A stretch of DNA of 64,000 nt from NCBI GenBank assembly GCA_913056455.1, contig CAJXMJ010000003.1:124001-188000 (forward strand), read 5' to 3'. The stretch comes from an uncultured Fodinibius sp. (lineage in GTDB: Bacteria; Bacteroidota; Rhodothermia; Balneolales; Balneolaceae). Under the pieces are notes generated by a model, which saw only the letters and a program-made list of their open reading frames with translations, did no database searches and was not told where the DNA came from. The position numbers and the translations under genes are program-made. This document shows positions 1 to 8,262 of the stretch, piece by piece. Position 1 is the first letter of the stretch. The number at the start of each line of letters is the position of its first letter.

Positions 1-245
1 CAGAAACAGTGGAAAGCGGAACATATGAAGGAACTATTCAGGAGGTTAATGCAGAAGAATCTGAAATATATGTAAACATTTCAGACGAGCAGACTTTGGA
101 ACTCTATTTCATTGAAGAGACCGAGCTTGTCAAAGATACTACTGCGGTTCCGTTTGATAGCTTGGCGGCGGGACAAAAAGTGCGCATTGAGGTTGAAAAA
201 GTAGGACAGCGTTTAGATCCGCTACGCGTAGAGATTCTTGAATAA
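1..245 (+). CDS. C-terminal fragment of an unknown protein (cut by window start)
   Basis: The frame is open from the first base of the window to the TAA at 243-245, so the GTG at position 9 is probably internal and the gene begins upstream. The visible 80 or so residues are acidic and beta-rich, with alternating short strands and a closing segment of the form F-D-S-L-x-x-G-Q-K-V-R-I. That pattern resembles the small beta-barrel repeats of DUF5666-like proteins, but this is only a resemblance. No signal peptide or catalytic motif can be judged from the fragment. The next gene starts 13 bases downstream on the same strand. Confidence 0.5.
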   Translation, partial: ETVESGTYEGTIQEVNAEESEIYVNISDEQTLELYFIEETELVKDTTAVPFDSLAAGQKVRIEVEKVGQRLDPLRVEILE

Positions 246-258
246 ATAATTTAATTAA

Positions 259-756
259 ATGCAAGAGCCGTTAAGTATGTGGCGGGTGGAGTTGATCCAC
301 CCGTTTGTTATTCATATCCCTCTCGCACTACTGATAGTTGGGAGTATCTTTTGGATTAGCAGTCTTTGGCTGCATGAGCGTTATGATTTTCTTCGCCCGT
401 CAGCGCGTTTATTACTAGTTATTGGCACAATTGGTGCGTGGATTGCGGTATATACGGGTTCGCTTGCCGATGCCGAGGTTGCACGCACATTATGTGATCC
501 AACGATAGTAGAACAGCACGAAAACCTGGCCTATATCACAGGATATTTATTTTCAGCTTTTATCACAATTGATTGGTTGGCTTTGAAAGGGTACTTGGCT
601 TTTTTTAAAAAGCGATATCTGCGTTTTGGATTGGCAGTTTTGCTTGTTGCAGGATGTGGATTTTTAGGATACGTGGGACACTTGGGAAGTACCCTTGTCT
701 ATCAGCAATCGGCCGCGGTATACCAACCCACTGAAGAATGTGTTGAATTTGAGTAA
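259..756 (+). CDS. DUF2231-family four-helix membrane protein
   Basis: The product has 165 residues with four hydrophobic segments at about 15-37, 48-67, 88-110 and 121-145. The first helix begins with a His-Pro and a second His five residues later (H14, H19), and further His residues precede helix 3 and end helix 4. This is the layout of DUF2231 predicted membrane proteins, which are often next to cytochrome or redox genes. The final G-x-x-G-H-L-G-x-x-L-V-Y segment also fits the family. Paired His residues suggest haem or metal binding, but that is inference. The start is an ATG with no clear Shine-Dalgarno sequence. Confidence 0.75.
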   Translation: MQEPLSMWRVELIHPFVIHIPLALLIVGSIFWISSLWLHERYDFLRPSARLLLVIGTIGAWIAVYTGSLADAEVARTLCDPTIVEQHENLAYITGYLFSAFITIDWLALKGYLAFFKKRYLRFGLAVLLVAGCGFLGYVGHLGSTLVYQQSAAVYQPTEECVEFE

Positions 757-820
757 GATAAGACTTAAAGGTTGTAGGAAATCATCTATTTTGGTTGGGA
801 TAGTCTATTTGTCATTTTTA

Positions 821-1273
821 TCAGAATGTATCCTGTATGGCTGACCTTTTAGCCATCCTAAAGTGAAAAGGTAAGCTAAACCATGTATTAACGGGTTTGG
901 TGTCTATTTTCCCCGGAGTGAACTTGGTTCCTTTAACAAGGTGAAGAGCCTCTTTTGATAGCATTGGATGGGGTGAATATTCAATATAATGTCCGATTCC
1001 ATTTCCCTCTTTAGTAACCAAAAAGTTGACAATTACTTTTCCTTTGATCCCTCTATCCCTGGCTTCTTGGGGATATTCCATTTTGGACAACAAGTATTTG
1101 TATCCGCCTATCGGCTCAGGTTTTGAATCTACATCAGCTACAGAATATGTTTCAAGAGAATCGACAGGGATAGTATTATTTCGGGGAATCTGATAGCTTG
1201 AACCGCAACTCAAGATCCAGATGCTGAGAGCCAAAAATAGTACAAGAAGCGAGATATTTTTGTTATACATCAT
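821..1273 (-). CDS. TonB C-terminal-domain lipoprotein
   Basis: This 150-residue protein starts with a hydrophobic signal ending in a lipobox (L-S-C, Cys about residue 23), so it should be a lipoprotein. Residues about 65-140 match the TonB_C fold: Y-P-x-x-A-R-D-R-G-I-x-G-K-V near the start, then a G-N-G-I turn and a closing F-x-L-P-F-x-F strand. Unlike classical TonB it has no transmembrane anchor or Pro-rich spacer. It may have a structural or TonB-like role at a membrane surface; the partner is unknown. The start overlaps the end of pntB by 11 bases, so it is probably translated with the pnt operon. Two adjacent ATG codons are possible starts. Confidence 0.7.
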   Translation of the reverse strand: MMYNKNISLLVLFLALSIWILSCGSSYQIPRNNTIPVDSLETYSVADVDSKPEPIGGYKYLLSKMEYPQEARDRGIKGKVIVNFLVTKEGNGIGHYIEYSPHPMLSKEALHLVKGTKFTPGKIDTKPVNTWFSLPFHFRMAKRSAIQDTF

Positions 1274-2681
1274 CTAAGGATTTTGCCAGGGACTGCAAGG
1301 TTTTCTTAGCATCCCCGAAAAACATCTGGTTGGATTCTTTATAAAAGAGCGGATTGTCAATGCCGGCAAAACCGGGGCTAAGGCTTCGTTTAAAGACAAT
1401 CGTTCGCTCCGCTTCATCCACATCCATAATCGGCATCCCGTAAATGGGACTGCCGGGCTCTGTTTTGGCAACGGGATTAACTACATCATTAGCCCCGATT
1501 ATTAGCACAACATCTGTTGATTTAAATTCCGGATTAATTTGCTCCATATCATAGAGTTGGTCATAGGGCACATCGGCCTCGGCCAAAAGTACATTCATGT
1601 GTCCGGGCATTCGTCCTGCAACAGGATGAATACCGTACTTCACTTCCACGCCTCGTTTTTCAAGTTTATCAGCGACTTCTTTAAGTACGTGCTGAGCCTG
1701 GGCAACAGCTAATCCATAACCGGGCACAATTACAACGCGATCAGAATAGGCACATTGCAGGGCTACATCATCGGGCGTAGTTTCTCGTACTGTTTTGTCG
1801 GTGTCTGCTGCCGGTCCGCTTCCCGATCCTCCGTCTCCGCCAAACGCTCCAAAAAGCACGTTGCCAAGCGTGCGATTCATCGCTTTACACATAATATTTG
1901 TGAGAATAAGTCCCGCGGCTCCAACCAGTGCACCACTGATAATCAGCAGATTGTTGTTGATTACAAATCCGGCCATCGAGGCAGCGATCCCCGAGTAGGA
2001 GTTCAATAACGAAATGACGACCGGCATATCAGCACCGCCGATGGGAATGACTGTTAAAACTCCGAGCAGCAGGGCAATCCCGAATAAAAGCCAAAAGGTC
2101 AGTTGGCTGGTGGGATCATACGTAAGCCAGCCTACCAGTCCCAGGGTACCAATGGTTAATAATCCGTTAAAAATGTTGTGACCGGGAAAGGTGATGGGGT
2201 TACCGCTGATGAATCCTTTGAGTTTTCCAAATGCAATAAAGCTTCCGGTAAACGTAATCGAACCGATGAGAATACTGAGACCAATCGTTACTAAGTCCTG
2301 CGTGGCAATAGCAGAAGCTTCGAAGCGGGTGAATTCACCCCAGGCAACTACCGCTGATGCGCCACCGCCAAACCCATTAAAAATGGCAACCATCTCGGGC
2401 ATGGCCGTCATTTCTACTTTTTTTGCTGCATAGGCACCGATCGCGGCTCCAAATACGATACCTGCAATAATGTATTCATAAGTGATAATTTGCTGATCGA
2501 ATAAGGTGACGACAACACCAATAAACATGCCGAGTGCTGCCAACTGATTGCCCGATCGCGCAGTTGCGGGGGAACCGAGCCGCTTAATCCCAATAATAAA
2601 AATACCGGTAGCTACCAGGTAGACCAGCTGGATTAAATCAGGTAGAATCGATTGGATAGATGGTGGTAAAAAATCACTCAT
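1263..2681 (-). CDS. pntB: NAD(P)(+) transhydrogenase subunit beta
   Basis: This is the beta subunit of proton-translocating nicotinamide nucleotide transhydrogenase, which uses the proton gradient to drive hydride transfer from NADH to NADP+. The 472-residue product has an N-terminal membrane region of about nine helices (residues 5-280). It ends in the NADP-binding domain III, with the G-Y-G-L-A-V-A-Q-A-Q motif near residue 330 and G-A-N-D-V-V-N-P near 410. I chose the ATG at 2681 over the upstream in-frame codon at 2711. It gives the usual N-terminus and overlaps the end of pntAB by 8 bases, as expected for coupled translation. Confidence 0.95.
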   Translation of the reverse strand: MSDFLPPSIQSILPDLIQLVYLVATGIFIIGIKRLGSPATARSGNQLAALGMFIGVVVTLFDQQIITYEYIIAGIVFGAAIGAYAAKKVEMTAMPEMVAIFNGFGGGASAVVAWGEFTRFEASAIATQDLVTIGLSILIGSITFTGSFIAFGKLKGFISGNPITFPGHNIFNGLLTIGTLGLVGWLTYDPTSQLTFWLLFGIALLLGVLTVIPIGGADMPVVISLLNSYSGIAASMAGFVINNNLLIISGALVGAAGLILTNIMCKAMNRTLGNVLFGAFGGDGGSGSGPAADTDKTVRETTPDDVALQCAYSDRVVIVPGYGLAVAQAQHVLKEVADKLEKRGVEVKYGIHPVAGRMPGHMNVLLAEADVPYDQLYDMEQINPEFKSTDVVLIIGANDVVNPVAKTEPGSPIYGMPIMDVDEAERTIVFKRSLSPGFAGIDNPLFYKESNQMFFGDAKKTLQSLAKSLDDV

Positions 2682-2967
2682 TGTTCTTATCTTTTTTCTT
2701 GAACATTTCAAGCATACGGTCAGTTACCATAAATCCGCCTACCACATTGATCGTTGCAAAAATGATGGCAACGAATCCGATATATTGGGCGATTTGACTA
2801 TCTATTTGTCCCGCAACAATGAGCGCACCCAAAATGGTAATCCCCGAAATAGCGTTGGCCCCCGACATTAGTGGAGTATGCAGCGTAGGAGGTACTTTTG
2901 AGATGAGTTCAAAGCCAATAAATGAGGCCAGTACGAAGATAAATAAATTAAAAATGAGTCCTGACAT
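2674..2967 (-). CDS. pntAB: NAD(P) transhydrogenase subunit alpha, membrane part (PntAB)
   Basis: This 97-residue hydrophobic protein has three transmembrane helices (about 3-20, 35-55 and 60-80). It matches the membrane domain that is fused to the C-terminus of PntA in E. coli but is a separate chain in many other bacteria. The H-T-P-L-M-S-G-x-N-A-I-S-G segment between helices 1 and 2 is the family signature. It overlaps pntB by 8 bases and lies 71 bases downstream of pntAA. That spacer carries a short direct repeat of the form ATTAGGAATG. Confidence 0.93.
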   Translation of the reverse strand: MSGLIFNLFIFVLASFIGFELISKVPPTLHTPLMSGANAISGITILGALIVAGQIDSQIAQYIGFVAIIFATINVVGGFMVTDRMLEMFKKKDKNNE

Positions 2968-3038
2968 GACTGTGTAATTAAATTAGGAATGAAGAATTAG
3001 GAATGGGATAAAAACCATTAACTCCAAATTCTCCATTT

Positions 3039-4163
3039 TTAATTATCCTTTAGCATAGGGCTGATAATTTCACCCTGGTGCGTAATAGTAGTATTTAGTG
3101 TAATTTCATCTTCAAAGTCGAATGTTGCTTTACCGTCTTGAATCAGATGACTCAACAGCGATAGCATGTTCTTTGAATATAACTGGCTTGCGTGATAGGC
3201 CAGCTGGCTTGGAATATTCAGCGGCCCGATAATTTTCACATCATTTTTTACGGTTGTTTCACCGGGATCGGTAAGTTCACAGTTACCTCCTTGTTCGGCA
3301 GCTATATCTACAATAACCGCTCCGGCGTGCATATCTTTAACCATCTCTTTGGTTACCAAAAGCGGCGCAGGTTTTCCGGGAATGAGCGCTGTTGTAATAA
3401 TGATATCTGATTTTTTTGCGTGCTCGTGAATAACTTGCCGCTGTCGTTCCTGCTCATCTTCAGCCAATTCTTTGGCATAGCCGCCCTCAGTTTCTGATTC
3501 CTCATCTAATTCAGGGACTTCTACAAAGGAAGCTCCCAGACTTTCCACTTGTTCTTTGACGGCGGGCCGGATGTCAAAAGCTTCTACCTTGGCTCCCAGT
3601 CGTTTGGCCGTAGCGATAGCCTGCAGTCCGGCGACTCCCGCACCCAGAACTAAAACTTTAGCCGGAGCCACGGTGCCTGCTGCCGTCATCATCATAGGCA
3701 TATAGCGATCTAATTCGTTGGCGGCAATAAGGGCAGATTTATATCCGGCGATTGAACTCATCGAAGAAAGTGCGTCCATACTTTGAGCGCGCGAAATACG
3801 CGGGACGGCATCCATCCCCAATGCTGTAATATTATTTTCTTGTAGGAAGGAAACAGTATCCTCGTTTTGAAGTGCCCACAGGAAACAGATTAGTATGCTT
3901 TCGGACTTCATTTGTTTGAGATCATCTTCCGGCGGTGTTTGGATACTGATAAGGATATCGGAATCAGTAAAAAGTTTGGTACGATCGGTAATAATTTCAG
4001 CCCCCGCCGACTGGTAGGCTTCGTCTAAATAGCTGGAAGCGTTACCGGCATCAGATTCCACCCATATCTCGTGGCCATTTTCGATAAGCTTTGAAATGGT
4101 ATCCGGAATAAGAGCCACCCGGTTTTCTCGTTCGTCCGTTTCTTTTGGAATAGCTATAATCAC
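3039..4163 (-). CDS. pntAA: NAD(P) transhydrogenase subunit alpha, NAD-binding part (PntAA)
   Basis: This is the soluble NAD(H)-binding domain I of transhydrogenase, related to alanine dehydrogenase. The product begins V/M-I-I-A-I-P-K-E-T, followed by the R-E-x-R-V-A-L-I-P motif. The nucleotide-binding G-A-G-V-A-G-L-Q-A-I-A-T-A motif lies near residue 175. The frame is open back to an ATG at 4247, but those 28 residues look nothing like the family. I therefore place the start at the GTG at 4163, giving 374 residues, the usual size. No strong Shine-Dalgarno sequence is visible at either site. It is first in the pntAA-pntAB-pntB-TonB_C operon. Confidence 0.92.
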   Translation of the reverse strand: MIIAIPKETDERENRVALIPDTISKLIENGHEIWVESDAGNASSYLDEAYQSAGAEIITDRTKLFTDSDILISIQTPPEDDLKQMKSESILICFLWALQNEDTVSFLQENNITALGMDAVPRISRAQSMDALSSMSSIAGYKSALIAANELDRYMPMMMTAAGTVAPAKVLVLGAGVAGLQAIATAKRLGAKVEAFDIRPAVKEQVESLGASFVEVPELDEESETEGGYAKELAEDEQERQRQVIHEHAKKSDIIITTALIPGKPAPLLVTKEMVKDMHAGAVIVDIAAEQGGNCELTDPGETTVKNDVKIIGPLNIPSQLAYHASQLYSKNMLSLLSHLIQDGKATFDFEDEITLNTTITHQGEIISPMLKDN

Positions 4164-4447
4164 AGTAGATACCCGAAAGTTTAAGGTTAAAGCACAACTT
4201 ATTGAAAAGTCACAGTATTGCAAATAGGATTTATAAAATAGAATCATTGTAAAATCTATATTTATGGTTCCCCTCTGAACGTGTAACCCTCCGGAGTAAG
4301 ATTTATGTTGCTTAAATCATCGAAGAGAATAAGCAGGATCTTAATTGATGTGTTCTATGAAGGGGATAGGAAATATCGACTCAATTCTTACCTCTTATTT
4401 TTGTACTTTTACATGAAATTATTAAGTGAAAACAGATAAAGTTACTC

Positions 4448-5428
4448 ATGGAAGATATTGCAGGAAAAACGTTTGATGTTGTCATCGTGGGAAGTGGACC
4501 CGCAGGGTTAACGGCTGCACTGTATGCGGCACGGGCTGATTTGAATCCCATTGTATTTGAAGGTCCCGAACCCGGCGGACAATTGATGCAGACCACGGAT
4601 GTAGAAAACTATCCTGGATATCCCGAAGGCGTAATGGGGCCCCAGATGATGCAGGACTTTCGCGAACAAGCGCAGCGCTTTGGTGCCGATACCCGTTACG
4701 GAATGGTGACCAATATCGAGTTCGATGAGCGGCCCTATAAGATGACCATTGATGAAGAAGTAGAAATACAAGCTAAGTCTATTATTATATCTACAGGTGC
4801 ATCCGCGAAATGGCTGGGCCTTGACAGCGAACAAAAAATGCGCGGTAAAGGTGTTTCGGCATGCGCCACATGTGATGGTGCTTTTTTCCGTGACCAACAT
4901 GTAATTGTGGTCGGCGGTGGAGATACAGCCATGGAAGAAGCAACGTTTTTAACCAAGTTTGCCAGTAAAGTTACGGTATTGCACCGACGACAGGAGCTAC
5001 GTGCTTCAAAAACTATGCAGCAGCGTGCTTTTAATGATGACAAAATTGAGTTTATGTGGGATACCGAACTCGAAGAGGTGCTGGGTGAAGATGCCGTTGA
5101 CGGTGTAAAAGTCATCAACAATGAGACTCAAGAGGTTACTACGCTCGAAGATGTGAAAGGAGTTTTCATTGCGATTGGACACAAGCCCAATACTGATCTG
5201 TTTAAAGGGGTTTTGGAAATGGATGATGTCGGATATATCCAAACAAAAGGACAGTCTACAAAAACGGATATGCCGGGCATCTTTGCTTCTGGCGATGCAA
5301 TGGATGCGGTATATCGTCAGGCTGTTACGGCAGCGGGCACCGGTTGTAAGGCTGCGCTCGATGCGGAAAGCTACCTGGCTGAAATGGAAGTTTCCAGAGA
5401 AGCCGTAGCCGAAGAACACTGGAAATAA
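4448..5428 (+). CDS. trxB: thioredoxin-disulfide reductase
   Basis: This FAD enzyme passes electrons from NADPH to thioredoxin in the cytoplasm. The 326-residue product has the FAD motif G-S-G-P-A-G (15-20), the redox-active C139-A-T-C142 followed by D-G-A-F-F, and the NADPH motif V-G-G-G-D-T-A-M-E-E (155-164). The C-terminal FAD motif G-I-F-A-S-G-D lies near 280. Length and motif order are normal for the low-molecular-weight bacterial type. It is divergent from the pnt operon, with a 284-base spacer from the chosen pntAA start, so the region may hold promoters for both. Confidence 0.96.
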   Translation: MEDIAGKTFDVVIVGSGPAGLTAALYAARADLNPIVFEGPEPGGQLMQTTDVENYPGYPEGVMGPQMMQDFREQAQRFGADTRYGMVTNIEFDERPYKMTIDEEVEIQAKSIIISTGASAKWLGLDSEQKMRGKGVSACATCDGAFFRDQHVIVVGGGDTAMEEATFLTKFASKVTVLHRRQELRASKTMQQRAFNDDKIEFMWDTELEEVLGEDAVDGVKVINNETQEVTTLEDVKGVFIAIGHKPNTDLFKGVLEMDDVGYIQTKGQSTKTDMPGIFASGDAMDAVYRQAVTAAGTGCKAALDAESYLAEMEVSREAVAEEHWK

Positions 5429-5438
5429 TTTGCAGTAG

Positions 5439-5474
5439 GCAGTTGGCGGATTGCAGGAATATCTTGCCAACTGC
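5439..5474. repeat. inverted repeat between convergent genes
   Basis: The arms GCAGTTGGC (5439-5447) and GCCAACTGC (5466-5474) are perfect 9-base complements separated by 18 bases. Nearby GCAGT/CTGCTCACTGCTCAC half-repeats flank them. The element lies between trxB and the convergent DUF4342 gene. It has no long T tract on either side, so it is more likely an intergenic repeat relic than a strong terminator. Confidence 0.5.
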
Positions 5475-5481
5475 TCACTGC

Positions 5482-5907
5482 TCACTTCTTTTCATTCTTT
5501 CCAACCGTTTTATCTGTCTTTTCTTCTGATCGGGATTGTTCATTTTTGTCGGATGTTTCAGTTTCTTCCTCATCTCGAATTTCTATAAAGTCAGCTTCGA
5601 CTTCATATTCGTCCCCATGTTCGCCGTTTTCTTCATCAGGATAGCGTTCAACGATGACTTTCACATCGTTCATAAACAGGGCAAACATTCCAATAGCCGA
5701 AACGACAGGCGCAATGCTTGTCAAAACAGCTGCTCCGCCTACGCCAACAGTAAGTTGAGACTGAAATAAGACTTTGCCTTCCGAGTTTTTGATCATTACT
5801 CGTCGAGCATTGCCTTCCTTAATTATTTTTTTGACTTGATTGATAATTTCAGAAACGGTACCTCGTATTTCTTCCGTAAATGTTTTGCGAGAGTTTGAAG
5901 TATTCAT
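5482..5907 (-). CDS. DUF4342-domain protein
   Basis: The 141-residue product has an N-terminal basic helical region (about 10-45, with an E-I-I-N-Q-V-K-K-I-I-K-E-G-N segment). A Gly/Ala-rich hydrophobic stretch at about 57-80 could be one membrane segment. The tail is strongly acidic and then charged Lys/Glu. The first two parts fit the DUF4342 domain, whose function is unknown. The frame opens at 5976, but I prefer the ATG at 5907, which begins the conserved part. The low-complexity tail looks variable. Confidence 0.65.
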   Translation of the reverse strand: MNTSNSRKTFTEEIRGTVSEIINQVKKIIKEGNARRVMIKNSEGKVLFQSQLTVGVGGAAVLTSIAPVVSAIGMFALFMNDVKVIVERYPDEENGEHGDEYEVEADFIEIRDEEETETSDKNEQSRSEEKTDKTVGKNEKK

Positions 5908-6031
5908 AATGTAAGTTTTCATCTTGGTATTCGGTGCTATATTGCTGAAAAACAAACTCCTTTTGTAAGGAATCATTTGCTACATGGTCTTACTACGTTA
6001 AATAATTGTAAATGATTCACCAGGAGCTATT

Positions 6032-7573
6032 ATGTTATCACGTGTATATTGTGCCTCTACCATCGGCGTTGATGCCCGTCTTATAGAGGTGGAAACAAAT
6101 ATGTCAACCGGTGTGCCAAAATATTTTTTAGTCGGATTGCCGGATCGGGCGGTAAGCGAGTCAAGTGATCGTATTGAAGCAGCACTAAAGAATTCCAATG
6201 CTGAATTTCCAAAGGGACGCATAACAGTAAATTTAGCTCCTGCTGATCTACCCAAGGAGGGGAGTGCTTTTGATTTACCCATTGCTGTAACACTGCTTAA
6301 TGTATCCGGACAAATTAAAACAGATAAGGTTGAGGAAACGTTAATTTTAGGAGAACTGGCGCTCGACGGTAAATTGCGTCCGGTAAATGGCGTATTGCCA
6401 ATGGCGGTACAGGCACGTGATAAAGGATTGGAAAATGTGGTAGTTCCGGCTGCCAATGGTCCGGAAGCTGCCGTGGTGGAGGGTATCGATGTCTATGCAT
6501 TTGAACATTTGACAGAGGTGATGGGCTGGTTGCATGATATAAATTCGTATCAGCCATTGAACATAGACGTCAAAAAGATGTTTAGGCAAAATGGAGAGGG
6601 AGAAATATTAGACTTTAGTGATGTGCGTGGACAGGAAAATGTTAAACGTGCATTGGAAGTTGCCGCGGCCGGCGGACATAATGTAATTATGGTTGGGCCG
6701 CCGGGATCGGGAAAGACCATGATGGCACGAAGGTTACCCACAATATTACCGCCGTTAACACTTAACGAAGCCTTGGAAACAACGAAGATCCACTCCGTAG
6801 CGGGATTATTACCAACGGGAGAAGCGTTGGTAACGAAACGACCGTTTCGTTCTCCCCACCACACGGTCTCGGATGTGGCTTTGGTTGGAGGAGGAAGTAT
6901 TCCGATGCCGGGTGAAATTTCAATGGCCCACAACGGAGTTCTGTTTTTAGATGAGCTGCCCGAATTTAAACGCAGTGCCTTGGAAGTGATGAGGCAACCG
7001 CTTGAAGATGGGTCTGTTAGTATATCGCGTGTGCGCATGAGCGTGAGTTATCCCAGTAGAATAATGTTGGTGGCTTCCATGAATCCGTCTCCGACAGGCG
7101 ATTGGTATAATCCAACAGATCCCGGTGGCGCCTCTCCGTCACAAATGCAGCGTTATCTGAGTAAAATAAGCGGTCCCATGCTCGATCGCATCGATCTCCA
7201 TATAGAAGTGCAAAAAGTTAGTTATGATGAATTGTCAAGTAAATCAAAGGGAGAGCCGTCGCTTGAAATAAGAAAAAGGGTCATTCGGGCACGTGAGGTG
7301 CAAACACAACGTTTTATGGGGATAGAGGATGTATATTGTAATGCGCAGATGAATACCAAGATGTCGCGTAAAATATGTACGCTTGATGATGCCGGAAAGC
7401 AAATGCTGAATAAAGCTATTACTTCATTGGGGCTATCGGCTCGTGCATATGATCGTATTCTCAAGGTATCCCGAACCATTGCAGATCTTGAGCGATTGGA
7501 AAAAATCCATTCCAATCACATAGCTGAAGCAATCCAATATCGTAGTTTGGATCGGGAGGGCTGGTTGGGGTAG
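6032..7573 (+). CDS. YifB/ComM family Mg-chelatase-like AAA+ ATPase
   Basis: The 513-residue product has the three parts of the family. An N-terminal ChlI-like domain (about 20-140) is followed by an AAA+ core with Walker A G-P-P-G-S-G-K-T (222-229) and Walker B V-L-F-L-D-E (303-308). A C-terminal Mg-chelatase-type helical domain covers about 415-510. ComM from naturally competent bacteria is a hexameric helicase that promotes branch migration during recombination of incoming DNA; other members are poorly studied. No competence genes are nearby. It is complete and divergent from the DUF4342 gene. Confidence 0.92.
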   Translation: MLSRVYCASTIGVDARLIEVETNMSTGVPKYFLVGLPDRAVSESSDRIEAALKNSNAEFPKGRITVNLAPADLPKEGSAFDLPIAVTLLNVSGQIKTDKVEETLILGELALDGKLRPVNGVLPMAVQARDKGLENVVVPAANGPEAAVVEGIDVYAFEHLTEVMGWLHDINSYQPLNIDVKKMFRQNGEGEILDFSDVRGQENVKRALEVAAAGGHNVIMVGPPGSGKTMMARRLPTILPPLTLNEALETTKIHSVAGLLPTGEALVTKRPFRSPHHTVSDVALVGGGSIPMPGEISMAHNGVLFLDELPEFKRSALEVMRQPLEDGSVSISRVRMSVSYPSRIMLVASMNPSPTGDWYNPTDPGGASPSQMQRYLSKISGPMLDRIDLHIEVQKVSYDELSSKSKGEPSLEIRKRVIRAREVQTQRFMGIEDVYCNAQMNTKMSRKICTLDDAGKQMLNKAITSLGLSARAYDRILKVSRTIADLERLEKIHSNHIAEAIQYRSLDREGWLG

Positions 7574-7735
7574 GGATAAGCAGAGATTTCGTCAATACTT
7601 TAATTTATTTTCAAAGTTATTCTTCATCATAGTTTGTTCTATGTTCCTTATTGTAAAGGAGAAGCCGCCTTTACTTATTGTTAATTAGTTTGTACCATTT
7701 TTATCGGGAAAATTTAAAAGAAAAAGAATATTGAT

Positions 7736-8209
7736 ATGAGAGTTTTAAATAAAGGGATAAAGCTAATCATTGTGGCATCGCTTTTAATGATGGCTGGATG
7801 TGCAACCAGCGGTACTACAGGCCAAGAAAGTACTGCTGGTACTGATGGAACAGAAAACATGACATTAGAAGATCATCTTCGTCGCATAAACGGTGTTCGG
7901 ATTTCCGGAAGCGGTGATTATGCTAAGGTAGTATTGCGTCCCAGAGGAATTTCGGGAGTGAGCCGAGGAACAACCTCTTCAGGAAAAGGTGATCTTGCAA
8001 CAGGAGATAGCGACCAGCGCCAGCCATTGTTTGTTGTTGACGGTCAGAAAGTGGGACGAGATTTTCCGAATGTAGCTCAGATGTTTTCTCCGGGAGAAAT
8101 AAAGTCCGTACAGCTATTATCCGATTCAGAAGCTTCACAGTACGGGAGCCAATCGGGTTATGGTGTGATTGAAATTATTACAAAGGCTGGAGCAAACAAT
8201 AACAAATAG
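7736..8209 (+). CDS. TonB-receptor plug-like lipoprotein
   Basis: The 157-residue protein has a signal with a lipobox M-A-G-C (Cys22). A Ser/Thr/Gly-rich linker follows, then one globular domain (about 42-152). The globular part looks like the plug domain of SusC-type receptors: L-F-V-V-D-G-Q near 100, a segment ending in I-K-S-V-Q-L-L near 125, then S-Q-Y-G-S-x-S-G-Y-G-V-I-E-I-I-T-K. No beta-barrel follows, so it is a plug-only protein. It lies upstream of the SusC/SusD pair but is separated from it by a terminator and a long spacer. A weak hairpin (GTAAAGG/CCTTTAC, 7653-7674) lies before it. Confidence 0.72.
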   Translation: MRVLNKGIKLIIVASLLMMAGCATSGTTGQESTAGTDGTENMTLEDHLRRINGVRISGSGDYAKVVLRPRGISGVSRGTTSSGKGDLATGDSDQRQPLFVVDGQKVGRDFPNVAQMFSPGEIKSVQLLSDSEASQYGSQSGYGVIEIITKAGANNNK

Positions 8210-8229
8210 GAGATACACAGGTAATTTTC

Positions 8230-8262
8230 AGCACCGGATTATATTAAGCTCGGTGCTTTTTT
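8230..8262 (+). terminator. rho-independent terminator after plug lipoprotein
   Basis: The stem AGCACCG (8230-8236) / CGGTGCT (8251-8257) has a 14-base loop and is followed by TTTTT. It lies 20 bases after the stop codon of the plug-like lipoprotein. Confidence 0.75.

Noticed and set aside
1755-2009. Open frames opposite pntB
   Set aside because: They are shadows of the strongly conserved transhydrogenase gene on the other strand.
4396-4403. TATTTTTG resembling the Bacteroidota -7 element upstream of trxB (and at 37119-37126 upstream of the Cys-rich gene)
   Set aside because: No properly spaced -33 element accompanies either, and such AT-rich strings arise by chance.
4508-5485. Minus-strand frames across trxB
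   Set aside because: trxB has complete motifs on the plus strand; the opposite frames have no family signatures.
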